Source of the DNA: DAIDAN01 sp049303335
GTDB lineage: Archaea; Aenigmatarchaeota; Aenigmatarchaeia; Aenigmatarchaeales; DAIDAN01
DNA: 20,123 nt
Assembly: GCA_049303335.1 (NCBI GenBank)
Contig: JBAQNA010000052.1
Span: 1-20,123, forward strand
Direction: 5' to 3'
Shown here: piece after piece, positions 6,635-13,391 of the stretch
Numbering within the stretch: the first letter of the stretch is position 1
How the letters are laid out: each line of letters opens with the position of its first letter
Made by a program: the position numbers and the translations under genes
Notes under the pieces: generated by a model
Databases searched by the model: none
What the model saw: only the letters and a program-made list of their open reading frames with translations
What the model was told of the DNA's origin: nothing

Positions 6635-6889
6635 TTACTTTTTATCTTTATACTTTAATTCAAGTGACTCATTAAAATATCCTTTCATGTAATTTGTTGC
6701 ATCCATTCCGTATCCTGTCAAAATTGATAAGAGACCAGAATTAAACAAGCCGGAGTTGTCAACTCTTGGCAATTCTATAAACATAGATGTCAAATTATAA
6801 CTAATGGCTCCGACTATTATTGTTCCGCCCAATACTTTAGGTAAACAAGAAATAATGCTTTCGTATTTTTTCATTCTATCTTCTACCAT
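6635..6889 (-). CDS. small membrane protein, 84 residues, unknown
   Basis: The start is chosen at ATG 6889 (MVEDRMKK) because GGTGGTG lies just 3 nt upstream; a TTG start at 6901 would lie inside that signal. A charged N-terminus is followed by a hydrophobic stretch rich in small residues at about 13-38 (LPKVLGGTIIVGAISYNL) and a second weaker one at about 48-60 (LFNSGLLSILTGYG), then a charged tail ending KYKDKK. It probably has one or two membrane helices. It follows RpoN on the same strand, but a TATA box at 6956-6963 suggests its own promoter. It resembles in layout the 77-residue protein between L14 and L24. I recognise no family. Confidence 0.6.
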   Translation of the reverse strand: MVEDRMKKYESIISCLPKVLGGTIIVGAISYNLTSMFIELPRVDNSGLFNSGLLSILTGYGMDATNYMKGYFNESLELKYKDKK

Positions 6890-6955
6890 CTTCACCACCA
6901 ATTTAGTTTTTAATATTATTCTAAGTTTTATGTTATTCTCTGATAGTTGTAAATC

Positions 6956-6963
6956 TATTTAAA
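6956..6963 (-). promoter_or_regulatory. TATA box upstream of the 84-residue membrane protein gene
   Basis: On the minus strand the sequence is tttaaata. The predicted transcription start is near 6933, giving a leader of about 44 nt that contains the GGTGGTG ribosome-binding site. Confidence 0.5.
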
Positions 6964-7038
6964 CCTATCGGTTGCTGTTATAATTAGCGTTCTTATTTCC
7001 AGAAAAAGTTAGCAGGAACGCCTGTCAAATCAGATATA

Positions 7039-7233
7039 TCATCTCTTGAACTTCCCGACCTGCTCGATCAGCTCCACGTTGCCTACGAACAGCGCGCGGC
7101 AGCAGTAGTTTTTCACGCCAAGCTCGTCAAGCACCTTCTTCGGGTCCTCGCCCTTGTCAACGCGCGCTTTGTACTGCTCCCAAAGGTGCGCAAGCGGCTT
7201 GCCGCATGAAAAGCATCGAATTGGCATCATCAT
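7039..7233 (-). CDS. rpoN: DNA-directed RNA polymerase subunit N (Rpb10 homologue)
   Basis: A 64-residue protein with the complete zinc-binding signature of subunit N/Rpb10: CFSCG at residues 7-11 near the N-terminus and adjacent cysteines at 44-45 in YCCRALFVG. It is a small assembly subunit of the archaeal RNA polymerase. The start at the first of three consecutive ATGs (7233) is supported by GGTTCTAATT directly upstream, the same sequence that precedes L14 and nearly the same as before S8. Archaea usually have rpoN after L18e-L13-S9; here only S9 precedes it, separated by a leader of about 165 nt. Confidence 0.97.
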   Translation of the reverse strand: MMMPIRCFSCGKPLAHLWEQYKARVDKGEDPKKVLDELGVKNYCCRALFVGNVELIEQVGKFKR

Positions 7234-7304
7234 AATTAGAACCTTTTTTTTAGATTATTGCGTTTTCAGCGTTTCTGATTTATTTGTTGTATTATTGTTA
7301 ATCC

Positions 7305-7352
7305 GAAAACCGTTTTCAAACTAAAAAATAAAAATCAGTTACGACGGTTTTC
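7305..7352 (-). promoter_or_regulatory. inverted repeat in the S9-RpoN intergenic leader
   Basis: GAAAACCG (7305-7312) and CGGTTTTC (7345-7352) are exact reverse complements around a 32-nt A+T-rich loop. The pair lies in the long gap between S9 and RpoN, downstream of a TATA-like sequence (minus strand gatataaaaag, about 7378-7388). It could be a terminator-like structure after S9 or part of an RpoN leader. Support is limited. Confidence 0.3.
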
Positions 7353-7399
7353 TCCCCTTTCAAGCTATCTTTCTGCTTTTTATATCTTTTTCGGATTAT

Positions 7400-7861
7400 T
7401 TATCTCTTCGAGCGCTGTTTGTGCCTTCTCGGGCCGTCCTTGCTCCTGCTCGGCTTGTGCGGCTCGTTTCTTCGCGGGTCCGCGACAACCATAGACCTGT
7501 CGTACTGCAGGAAAACCGGCATCAGGTTCTTGTCAAATTCCGCGAGCGATTTCGCGATGGCCTGTCTAGCCGCCTCTGCCTGCCCCATTATTCCGCCGCC
7601 TTCCATGGTTACGGAAATGTCAACCTGTTTTGCTGCATCCACGGCAAGAATGAGCGGCTCGGATATCATGTCCCTCGCGAGCGCTGGCTCGAATATGCCG
7701 AGCGGTATGCTGTTTATGACAATTTTTCCGCTTCCCTTCACCAAGATGGCTCGGGCTTTCGCGACCTTCCTGTTTCCGACCGCGAACACGGGCTTCTCCT
7801 TCTTCGCCGCGATTTTTTTCTCGTCGGTTTTTGTTTTTTCAGATTGCTTTTCTTCCGCCAT
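7400..7861 (-). CDS. rps9: 30S ribosomal protein S9 (uS9)
   Basis: A 153-residue uS9. The lysine-rich N-terminal extension (about 1-25) is followed by the conserved core FAVGNRKVAKARAILVKGSGKI, later EGGGIMGQAEAARQAIAKSLAEF and RRNEPHKPSRSKDGPRRHKQRSKR. The basic C-terminal tail reaches the P-site tRNA in ribosomes. The start at ATG 7861 is supported by TGTGAT ending 4 nt upstream; a longer frame to 7909 overlaps the preceding gene. The stop of the A+T-rich 149-residue gene lies only 10 nt upstream. The canonical partners L18e and L13 are absent upstream. Confidence 0.96.
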   Translation of the reverse strand: MAEEKQSEKTKTDEKKIAAKKEKPVFAVGNRKVAKARAILVKGSGKIVINSIPLGIFEPALARDMISEPLILAVDAAKQVDISVTMEGGGIMGQAEAARQAIAKSLAEFDKNLMPVFLQYDRSMVVADPRRNEPHKPSRSKDGPRRHKQRSKR

Positions 7862-7871
7862 AATTATCACA

Positions 7872-8321
7872 TCAAACGCAGATTTGACTTTTTCCAGATT
7901 TGTTTTCATTAAACTTCTTCACCAAATCATTTAAAGGCGCATTAAAATCGGATAAAACAACACCATTTTTAAAATAATTATCAGCTTTTTCTATTTCTTG
8001 AGCCGCTTTTCGAAGTGAAACATGTCCTGCTTCTCCGCTTGCGGTTTCTCTGTTATGAGACATAATGCAAGGGTTTTGACCAGGCACTATTATTTTTTGG
8101 CTATCCTTCGGCAATTCAGGATTAAACATGACGAAAAATTTTGGGTAACTTTTTATAAGTGTTTCATATTCTCTTTTAAATGTTTCATCTTTTTGTATGG
8201 CATTATAGTCTATTCTTCCAATCACAAATTTTGCAGTCTTTCCTTTTTTCAATTCTTCTTTTACCGAATTAACATATTCTGGCATCAAAAACAAATTGTT
8301 ATTTACTTCGGAAACAAACAT
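7872..8321 (-). CDS. hypothetical protein, 149 residues, inserted between L6 and S9
   Basis: A soluble, charged protein with no membrane segment. It has a mixed alpha/beta pattern (YVNSVKEELKKGKTAKFVIG, then KFFVMFNPELP) and a polar middle, PCIMSHNRETASGEAGH, at about 84-100. I recognise no family. The start at ATG 8321 is preceded by GGCGTTATTT, in the same register as the ribosomal genes. It begins 12 nt after L6 ends and stops 10 nt before S9 begins, so it must be cotranscribed. A sample of its DNA (8161-8220) is 27% G+C, against well over 50% in neighbouring ribosomal genes. This is one of six small A+T-rich genes interrupting the operon. Confidence 0.7.
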   Translation of the reverse strand: MFVSEVNNNLFLMPEYVNSVKEELKKGKTAKFVIGRIDYNAIQKDETFKREYETLIKSYPKFFVMFNPELPKDSQKIIVPGQNPCIMSHNRETASGEAGHVSLRKAAQEIEKADNYFKNGVVLSDFNAPLNDLVKKFNENKSGKSQICV

Positions 8322-8333
8322 AAATAACGCCTT

Positions 8334-8867
8334 TCACTCGCTGCTGACCAAAAATATCCCGTCCTGGAAAACGCGGCGGTCGCGCGCGGATATCTTTGTG
8401 GCGCGCTCTATGTTCGCCGCGGTCTGTCCGACGTCCTCCTTGTTGTATCCCGTTACCGTTATCTCATCGTCCTTTATGACAACTTTCACGTCGCCCGTGA
8501 TTTCCGCCTTTCTTGAGGACTTCTCCCCGAGGAAGTTCTGCACGATTATTTCCTTTCCCGCGGCTTTTACTGTCATCGGAAAGTGCATAAACACTATCTT
8601 GAGCTTGTAGGTATACCCTTTTATCACTCCTGAAATCATGTTGTTTATGTGCGACTCTATGGTTCCTGCTACCGACTTTATTTTTCTTTTTTTGCTGTCG
8701 CACGAAACCGTTATCTTGCTTCCGTCTTTTTTAATCTTCACCTCGTTCCTGAAAAGCGGAGACGCAAAATCCTTCTCAACCTTCCCCAGGCTTCCATTGA
8801 CAGCTACTTTGAACCCATCCACGCTGACGTCAACACCCTGCGGAATTTCTATTGTGCGCTCTGCCAT
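8334..8867 (-). CDS. rpl6: 50S ribosomal protein L6 (uL6)
   Basis: A 177-residue uL6 of archaeal length. It begins MAERTIEIPQGVDVSVDGFKV, has the conserved mid-region MISGVIKGYTYKLKIVFMHFPM, and ends with the family pattern QTAANIERATKISARDRRVFQDGIF. It binds 23S rRNA near the factor-binding site. The start at 8867 is preceded by GTTGGT ending 4 nt before the ATG. In typical archaeal order it would be followed by L32e, L19e, L18 and S5; here the next gene is an unknown A+T-rich one and then S9. Confidence 0.97.
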   Translation of the reverse strand: MAERTIEIPQGVDVSVDGFKVAVNGSLGKVEKDFASPLFRNEVKIKKDGSKITVSCDSKKRKIKSVAGTIESHINNMISGVIKGYTYKLKIVFMHFPMTVKAAGKEIIVQNFLGEKSSRKAEITGDVKVVIKDDEITVTGYNKEDVGQTAANIERATKISARDRRVFQDGIFLVSSE

Positions 8868-8879
8868 AAAAACCAACTT

Positions 8880-9187
8880 TTATTTATTCTTGAAAAAAGT
8901 TTTCAGCGTATCAGCAGCATATCTGAATTCTTCAATTTTTTCTGTTATTTCTTGCTTGGTCATAAACCTAAAATTCAAACTATTGTAAGTGCTTGCATCT
9001 ATTTTAACACTCCCAACTTTAATGCATTCTTCAGGAACTTCTGTTTTATTGTGCATGGGGAATGATATACGAAGTAAACTCGTTCGATATTAGTTTCAAG
9101 TTTTCCATCATCTTTTGATGCAAATGCATATTTATTTTCATCATCTTTTTTCTTTAAGACAAAAACATCAATAATGTTCTTAGTCAT
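8880..9187 (-). pseudogene. frameshifted orphan gene between S8 and L6 (two overlapping frames, about 102 residues if joined)
   Basis: The first frame runs from ATG 9187 to a stop at 8999 (62 residues, MTKNIIDVFVLKKKDDENK...). A second frame is open from ATG 9056 to a stop at 8880 (58 residues, MHNKTEVPEECIKVGS...RFMTKQEITEKIEEF...). The frames overlap around a run of four C (minus strand TCATTCCCCATG, near 9056-9060). One extra C, or a -1 slip there, would join YHSP directly to MHNK and give one continuous protein of about 102 residues that fills the gap up to L6. A sequencing indel, a decayed gene or programmed frameshifting are all possible. The first frame starts 15 nt after S8, behind GGATGATGAC. 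The composition is A+T-rich and I recognise no family. Confidence 0.55.
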
Positions 9188-9202
9188 GTCATCATCCTTA
9201 AT

Positions 9203-9589
9203 TCAATAAACGTACGCGAGCAATTTTCCCCCGATGTTCTGCTGCTTTGCTTCCGTGTGTACCATTATTCCCTTCGGTGTGGAGACTATAATCAGCCCGA
9301 CTCCCGCGGCAGGCAAAAACCTGTGCTCCCATTTTTCAAACTCCTCCGCCTTGACCGCAAACCTCGGCCTCACGGAGCCGCAGTCGTTCACCTTTCCGAT
9401 GAGCTGGATTTCGAACTTGCCGCCCTTTCCATCCTCAATCATCTCGAAGCTGCCCACGTACCCGTTCTTCTGCAATATCAGCAAAAGGTCTTTCTCCATC
9501 CTGGATGCTTTTATCGCTACGCTCTTCTTCCCGAACCTTTCGCTGGTCTTTATCGCGGACAGCATGTCGGATATCAAATCGTGTCTCAT
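9203..9589 (-). CDS. rps8: 30S ribosomal protein S8 (uS8)
   Basis: A 128-residue uS8. It begins MRHDLISDMLSAIKTSERFGK and has the C-terminal signature LPAAGVGLIIVSTPKGIMVHTEA that contacts helix 21 of 16S rRNA. The start at ATG 9589 is preceded by GGTTCCAATT, almost identical to the start contexts of L14 and RpoN. It follows S14 with a gap of 45 nt. Confidence 0.97.
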   Translation of the reverse strand: MRHDLISDMLSAIKTSERFGKKSVAIKASRMEKDLLLILQKNGYVGSFEMIEDGKGGKFEIQLIGKVNDCGSVRPRFAVKAEEFEKWEHRFLPAAGVGLIIVSTPKGIMVHTEAKQQNIGGKLLAYVY

Positions 9590-9634
9590 AATTGGAACCT
9601 TTTTTGTGTCGAATTTTTATTAAACCTTTTTTCA

Positions 9635-9793
9635 TCATGAGTATTTCCTGAAGCCGATTTTTTTCGCGACTTCGCGCATGCACTGGCGGCAGTACATCAG
9701 GTCGTACTTTCTTATGATCGCTCCGTGCCTCCCGCATCTCCTGCAGGTGTACGCGCCCTTTCCGGTTTTCCTGATTTTTTTAATTGCTTTCAT
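9635..9793 (-). CDS. rps14: 30S ribosomal protein S14, zinc-binding type (uS14)
   Basis: A 52-residue protein beginning MKAIKKIRKTGKGAYTCRRC. It has the zinc-ribbon pattern C17-x2-C20 and C35-x2-C38 (CRRCGRHGAIIRKYDLMYCRQCMRE) and the conserved end KKIGFRKYS. This is the short archaeal form. The start at 9793 is preceded by GTTGAT ending 4 nt before the ATG. It sits between L5 and S8 as expected, apart from the inserted DUF4177-like gene upstream. Confidence 0.95.
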   Translation of the reverse strand: MKAIKKIRKTGKGAYTCRRCGRHGAIIRKYDLMYCRQCMREVAKKIGFRKYS

Positions 9794-9808
9794 GATAATC
9801 AACTTTCA

Positions 9809-10006
9809 TTATTGCTTCAGTCGTTTAAAATAAATCTGTCTTACGTTTCCGGACGCAGTGCTTGTTATTCCTACTCCAAAACCTTCCCAGACTTCTTCGC
9901 CAAGTTTATTCAAATCATCATCTACAAAACTTTTATTTTGAAAATCTGTATCCTGATACTTAATACCAGCTTGCAATATCTTATATTCCCATTTTGGTGT
10001 TGGCAT
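9809..10006 (-). CDS. DUF4177-like small protein inserted between L5 and S14
   Basis: A 65-residue protein. The N-terminal PKWEYKILQAG, the central DLNKLGEEVWEGFGVGI and the terminal IYFKRLKQ match the layout of DUF4177 (PF13783): a beta strand with WEYKV, a helix with LN-LG-EGWE, and a final FKR strand. The usual glycine before the second tryptophan is replaced by valine here. These proteins have no established function. The start is set at ATG 10006 because TGAT then falls 4 nt upstream; ATG 10012 is the alternative. It stops 15 nt before S14. The family call is from memory of the motif pattern. Confidence 0.72.
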   Translation of the reverse strand: MPTPKWEYKILQAGIKYQDTDFQNKSFVDDDLNKLGEEVWEGFGVGITSTASGNVRQIYFKRLKQ

Positions 10007-10043
10007 TTTCATCAGTTTCGCTTTTTATTATTGTTTTTTTACC

Positions 10044-10553
10044 TTATTCAACCTTCGCTCCGAAGTTTTTTATAGCCCATTCCTTTGCCTCATCTTTTTT
10101 TATCCTGTGGCTTTTTCCGACTCCGTGCGGAATCCTTTTTTTCTTCACGCGGTATCCGCGCCTCTCGAGCGTCACGCAAACGTCCATTCCGTATATCCCG
10201 ATTTCTGGCTCGTACTTAACTCCTGGCAGGTCGATTTGCTCCTTTATTCCAAACGAGAAATTTCCCTGCCTGTCAAAGACCTTCTCCGGCAGTTTTCCGT
10301 CTATCGCTTCTAACGCCTTTTTCAGGAAATCCTTCGCGTCCTTCCCGCGGAGAGTTATCATGCACCCGAGCGGCCTGCCTTTCGCGACCCCGAACGTCGA
10401 CCTGCTGTGCGAGTTTGTTATCACTACCTTTTTTCCTGTTATTTTTTCCAGCAGCTTTTTTGCCTTGTCAAGCTTTTCCCCGCCCGTGCCGCAGCCTATG
10501 TTTAACGTGAGCTTCTCCATCCTTATCTCGCGCATGGGGTTTGCATTGTTCAT
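10044..10553 (-). CDS. rpl5: 50S ribosomal protein L5 (uL5)
   Basis: A 169-residue archaeal uL5. It begins MNNANPMREIRMEKLTLNIG; the conserved core includes TNSHSRSTFGVAKGRPLGCMITLRG and NFSFGIKEQIDLPGVKY. It binds 5S rRNA and forms bridge B1b with the small subunit. The start at 10553 is preceded by GCGAT ending 4 nt upstream. The C-terminus ends KEWAIKNFGAKVE. A DUF4177-like gene lies between it and S14. Confidence 0.97.
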   Translation of the reverse strand: MNNANPMREIRMEKLTLNIGCGTGGEKLDKAKKLLEKITGKKVVITNSHSRSTFGVAKGRPLGCMITLRGKDAKDFLKKALEAIDGKLPEKVFDRQGNFSFGIKEQIDLPGVKYEPEIGIYGMDVCVTLERRGYRVKKKRIPHGVGKSHRIKKDEAKEWAIKNFGAKVE

Positions 10554-10612
10554 AAAAATCGCTTTTTCTTTTTGTTGGATTTGCCGCTGTAATTTTGTTT
10601 TATTCCTGTTCC

Positions 10613-11299
10613 TTACTCGCTTACCGCGATCGCGGGCTTTTCCTTTCCGATTATCATCACATAGTTCATGGGCGCCTCAAATTCGGAACCTCCCTCTTTT
10701 TTCATCCATACTCTTTTTGTCCTGCCTGTTTCTATCTTTTCCAGCTTCGCGACCATGCCAGCGTTTTTTCCCATGATGATGAATCCGGTTTTCCCCTTTT
10801 CGAATTTCAAGTGCTCGATTACTTTCTGCTCGGGCAGCCCTATCACAAGGGAATCGCCGGTGTTGTATTTCTCGCTAGATATCAGGTTCCTGCCGTCGTG
10901 CAGGTTGTACTGGATTTTCCCGCCGTTCACCGCGGTCTTGCCGTCTATCCTGCACACCTTTATTTTCGACTCCTTCTCGCTGATCTTCAAAAGCCTCAAT
11001 CCGGTTTTTTCCGGCACAATCCTGAAAAAGGCTGACGCGGAAGGAACGCTTAGCGTGTCAAGCAGGCCTGCGCCGAACTTCTCGTCTTTGCAGACCCTGC
11101 CGTCTACGAGCATCTCGCCGCGCTTTATTGCGCCCTTGCCTTCCTTCATGCTGCTGACGAGCATTATTTTGTCTCTCAATGCGACAAGAAGCGGCAGCGA
11201 AGCGGATTTTTTGTGCGGACCCCTCGGGCAGACTATGAACTTGCCCTTGCTCTTCCTTTCCTTTGCAATCGGCGCGGACAGTCTTTTTAACCATGCCAT
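10613..11299 (-). CDS. rps4e: 30S ribosomal protein S4e (eS4)
   Basis: A 228-residue eS4, a protein found only in archaea and eukaryotes. Conserved features are the N-terminal WLKRLSAPIAKERKSKGKFIVCPRGPHKK, an S4-like RNA-binding region (AIKRGEMLVDGRVCKDEKFGAGLLD) and the KOW-like domain around GKNAGMVAKLEKIE. The start at ATG 11299 is preceded by GTGAT ending 3 nt upstream. Its position between L24 and L5 is the standard archaeal arrangement. A 129-nt A+T-rich gap separates it from L24. Confidence 0.97.
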   Translation of the reverse strand: MAWLKRLSAPIAKERKSKGKFIVCPRGPHKKSASLPLLVALRDKIMLVSSMKEGKGAIKRGEMLVDGRVCKDEKFGAGLLDTLSVPSASAFFRIVPEKTGLRLLKISEKESKIKVCRIDGKTAVNGGKIQYNLHDGRNLISSEKYNTGDSLVIGLPEQKVIEHLKFEKGKTGFIIMGKNAGMVAKLEKIETGRTKRVWMKKEGGSEFEAPMNYVMIIGKEKPAIAVSE

Positions 11300-11428
11300 A
11301 AAATCACTACAATATCATTGAATTTGTTTTGCAGTTTTTTGTGCTCTTATTTGCGCATCTTTCGTTTTTTTTTATGTTTCCGATTTTTTTAATTGACACC
11401 ATTTTTATGAATCCGAATCACTGTTTTC

Positions 11429-11824
11429 TTATTTTTTCATTTCAACTCTTGCACCCTTCATCTTCGCCTTTTCCAAAATTCTCTGCCTCATCTTGTCGCT
11501 GAAATCCGCTTTCGTTATCAGAAGGTTCGAGGGCTCTAACGGGATTTTTGCCTCGTTCCCTTTCGCCGTCTTTCTGACTATGCCTTCCACGAAAACTTTA
11601 GTCTTTTTCAGGTCAACTTCCGCGACCTTTCCGGTCTTTCCGGCGTTCGCGCCGCGCATGATTTTCACTTCGTCACCCTTTCTCACGGGCAGGCTCCTCT
11701 TGCCCGTCTGCGCGCGCAGCTCCCTTGAAAGGTGCGCGCCCACAAGCTTCTGTCTCATGTGCAGCGGCGCATTGTAAAGCGCCTTTCTCTGCTTTCGCTT
11801 CTTTGACGATTTTGACAGTGGCAT
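11429..11824 (-). CDS. rpl24: 50S ribosomal protein L24 (uL24)
   Basis: A 131-residue archaeal uL24. A basic N-terminus (SKSSKKRKQRKALYNAPLHM) precedes the KOW motif VRKGDEVKIMRGANAGKTGKV, then LEPSNLLITKADFSDKMRQRIL. It initiates large-subunit assembly. ATG 11824 (MPLSKSSKK) is chosen because GTCGAT ends 4 nt upstream; a longer frame to 11908 would overlap the preceding gene. It follows the inserted 77-residue gene. Confidence 0.95.
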   Translation of the reverse strand: MPLSKSSKKRKQRKALYNAPLHMRQKLVGAHLSRELRAQTGKRSLPVRKGDEVKIMRGANAGKTGKVAEVDLKKTKVFVEGIVRKTAKGNEAKIPLEPSNLLITKADFSDKMRQRILEKAKMKGARVEMKK

Positions 11825-11862
11825 AAATATCGACATTACGGATTGAATTGTTTTAACATTCT

Positions 11863-12096
11863 TTAAATTGATAACTTTTCCGAAACATAATTTTTGAAAG
11901 TACCGCATATACTATAGCCATAATCTTTTGAAAAACTTTCTATAGATACTCCGCTGATTGCAAACCCAATTGCAGCTCCAACGTAATCAGATTTTATTAG
12001 CCTGTCAATTCCAAATCCAATACTTGCTGCCGCGATTGCGGGTTTTACAACCGGTTTCAAAATTGAATCGTTAAGTGCTTTGTAAAAATCTTTCAT
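11863..12096 (-). CDS. small glycine/alanine-rich membrane protein, 77 residues, inserted between L14 and L24
   Basis: The start at ATG 12096 has a full GGTGAT 3 nt upstream, the strongest ribosome-binding site in the cluster. The middle (about 15-52) is rich in small residues (KPAIAAASIGFGIDRLI, then VGAAIGFAISGVS) and reads like two short membrane or glycine-zipper helices. The polar tail is FSKDYGYSICGTFKNYVSEKL. I recognise no family. It sits 38 nt after L14 and 38 nt before L24, on the coding strand. The arrangement of charged start, two small-residue helices and a YG...Y tail is shared with the 84-residue protein at 6635-6889. Confidence 0.65.
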   Translation of the reverse strand: MKDFYKALNDSILKPVVKPAIAAASIGFGIDRLIKSDYVGAAIGFAISGVSIESFSKDYGYSICGTFKNYVSEKLSI

Positions 12097-12134
12097 CTAA
12101 TCACCTTTTATCAGTTTTTTTTGTGTTTTCTCAA

Positions 12135-12533
12135 TCAAACTATCGTGCTCGCAATTTTTCCGATTGCGCTGAATCTTTCGACAACCTCTTTTGCAATCGG
12201 CCCCTTTATCTCGGTTCCGCGCGGCTCCATTCTCTCGTTTATCAGCACCACCGCGTTGTCCTCGAATTTTACGCGCATTCCGTTCGGCCTCCTGAACTCC
12301 TTTCGCTGGCGAACTATCACGCCGGTCACGACTTCGTGCCTGATTTTCACGTCCCCTTTCTTGACGGCGCCTACGATGACCGCGCCGACTCCCGCGCCCG
12401 TCCTCCTCCTGCGGACGCTGTGAGTGCTCTTTACAGTGATAAGCTGCACGATCTGCGCGCCGGTGTTGTCCGCGCACTTCAGGAAGCTGCCAGACTCAAC
12501 ACCTTTTGTAACGTTTGCCGAAATTGCTTTCAT
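12135..12533 (-). CDS. rpl14: 50S ribosomal protein L14 (uL14)
   Basis: A 132-residue uL14 with the conserved CADNTGAQIVQLITVKS near residues 20-36, GVGAVIVGAVKKGDVKIRHEVVTGVIVRQRKEFRRPNGMRVKFEDNAVVLI in the core, and GTEIKGPIAKEV near the end. It lies at the subunit interface next to the factor-binding region. The start at ATG 12533 is preceded by GGTTCTAATT, identical to the RpoN start context. Confidence 0.97.
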   Translation of the reverse strand: MKAISANVTKGVESGSFLKCADNTGAQIVQLITVKSTHSVRRRRTGAGVGAVIVGAVKKGDVKIRHEVVTGVIVRQRKEFRRPNGMRVKFEDNAVVLINERMEPRGTEIKGPIAKEVVERFSAIGKIASTIV

Positions 12534-12627
12534 AATTAGAACCTACGGTTCCGATACTTCCTTCATGTATCGTTTTTATTTTTTGCATTTTCATATGTTC
12601 TGTTTTTTTTATTTTACATTTCTGCAT

Positions 12628-12984
12628 TTATTTTTTCAGCGTCTCCAGCTTCTCAATCACGACGAACGATTTCGTCTTCGAGAGCGGCCTGCACTCCGCT
12701 ATCTTTACGCTGTCGCCGAGCTTTGCTGCGATGCAGTCCGGGTTGTATGCGGCGATTCTCGTGTGCCTTCTTTCATATCTCTCGTATTTGGGAATAAGCC
12801 TGTTGTGCCCCCATTCCACGACAACTGTTTTCGCAGCCTTGTCGGAGATGACGTTTCCCGCGAATATCCTTCCCCTTACCGGCAGCGTTCCGTGCCACGG
12901 GCAATTCTTGTCCGCGCAGCTCTGTTGCGGAGGCTTCGCCTCAACGCCGATGTTCCTGTGTCCCGTTCCGTTTTTCTTCGCCAT
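12628..12984 (-). CDS. rps17: 30S ribosomal protein S17 (uS17)
   Basis: A 118-residue archaeal uS17. Characteristic features are CADKNCPWHGTLPVRGRIFAG, then VISDKAAKTVVVEWGHNRLIPKYERYERRHTRIAAYNPDCIAAKLGDSVKIAECRPLSKTKSFVVIE. It binds the 5' domain of 16S rRNA. ATG 12984 (MAKKNGTG) is chosen because GTTGGT ends 4 nt upstream; the frame extends to 13065 but without conserved sequence. It follows Rpp29, as in many archaea. Confidence 0.96.
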   Translation of the reverse strand: MAKKNGTGHRNIGVEAKPPQQSCADKNCPWHGTLPVRGRIFAGNVISDKAAKTVVVEWGHNRLIPKYERYERRHTRIAAYNPDCIAAKLGDSVKIAECRPLSKTKSFVVIEKLETLKK

Positions 12985-13074
12985 GATTACCAACTGCATT
13001 TTGGATTGTATTTGAGTTACGACTGTTTTGTTTCTAATTCTTCGTTTCGATTCTTTTTTCCGCATTTTTCGTCA

Positions 13075-13356
13075 TTACCATCTTTTCAGTTTCGTCCTAA
13101 TTCTGTTTTCGGGGCGCGCAACAAGCAGTTGTCCTGATACTTTCACCTTCTTTCCATCGGGCAGCGCGAAAACGAATTCCGCGCCCGCCTTTGCTATTTT
13201 CGCGGCCTTGCCGTTTTTCATTATCGCAATCGTGTTTCTTGTCTCGTCGACAATGATCCCGCTTATGCCTTCCTGTTTCGCGTTTCCGCTTTTCAGGACC
13301 GCGCACTCCAGCCCGATAAGCTCGTGCCTCAATACGTTACGCGGAGTTATGGGCAT
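13075..13356 (-). CDS. rnp1: RNase P protein component 1 (Rpp29/Pop4)
   Basis: A 93-residue protein with the Rpp29/Pop4 Sm-like fold pattern: ITPRNVLRHELIGLECAVLKSGN, then EGISGIIVDETRNTIAIMKNGKAAKIAKAGAEFVFALPDGKKVKVSGQLLVARPENRIRTKL. It is a protein subunit of archaeal RNase P, which removes tRNA 5' leaders. The start at ATG 13356 has GCGAT ending 4 nt upstream; ATG 13362 is also possible. Its position between SUI1 and S17 is the standard archaeal context. Confidence 0.93.
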   Translation of the reverse strand: MPITPRNVLRHELIGLECAVLKSGNAKQEGISGIIVDETRNTIAIMKNGKAAKIAKAGAEFVFALPDGKKVKVSGQLLVARPENRIRTKLKRW

Positions 13357-13391
13357 GCGCATCGCTTCTTGTTACCGCGTTATTCAAATTA

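Noticed and set aside
9994..10776. Long plus-strand open frame of 260 codons opposite L5 and S4e, and many similar ones along 7400-19500
   Set aside because: They run antisense to well-identified ribosomal genes, are rich in F, S, L, P and R as expected for the complement of lysine/glutamate-rich genes, and lack ribosome-binding sites.
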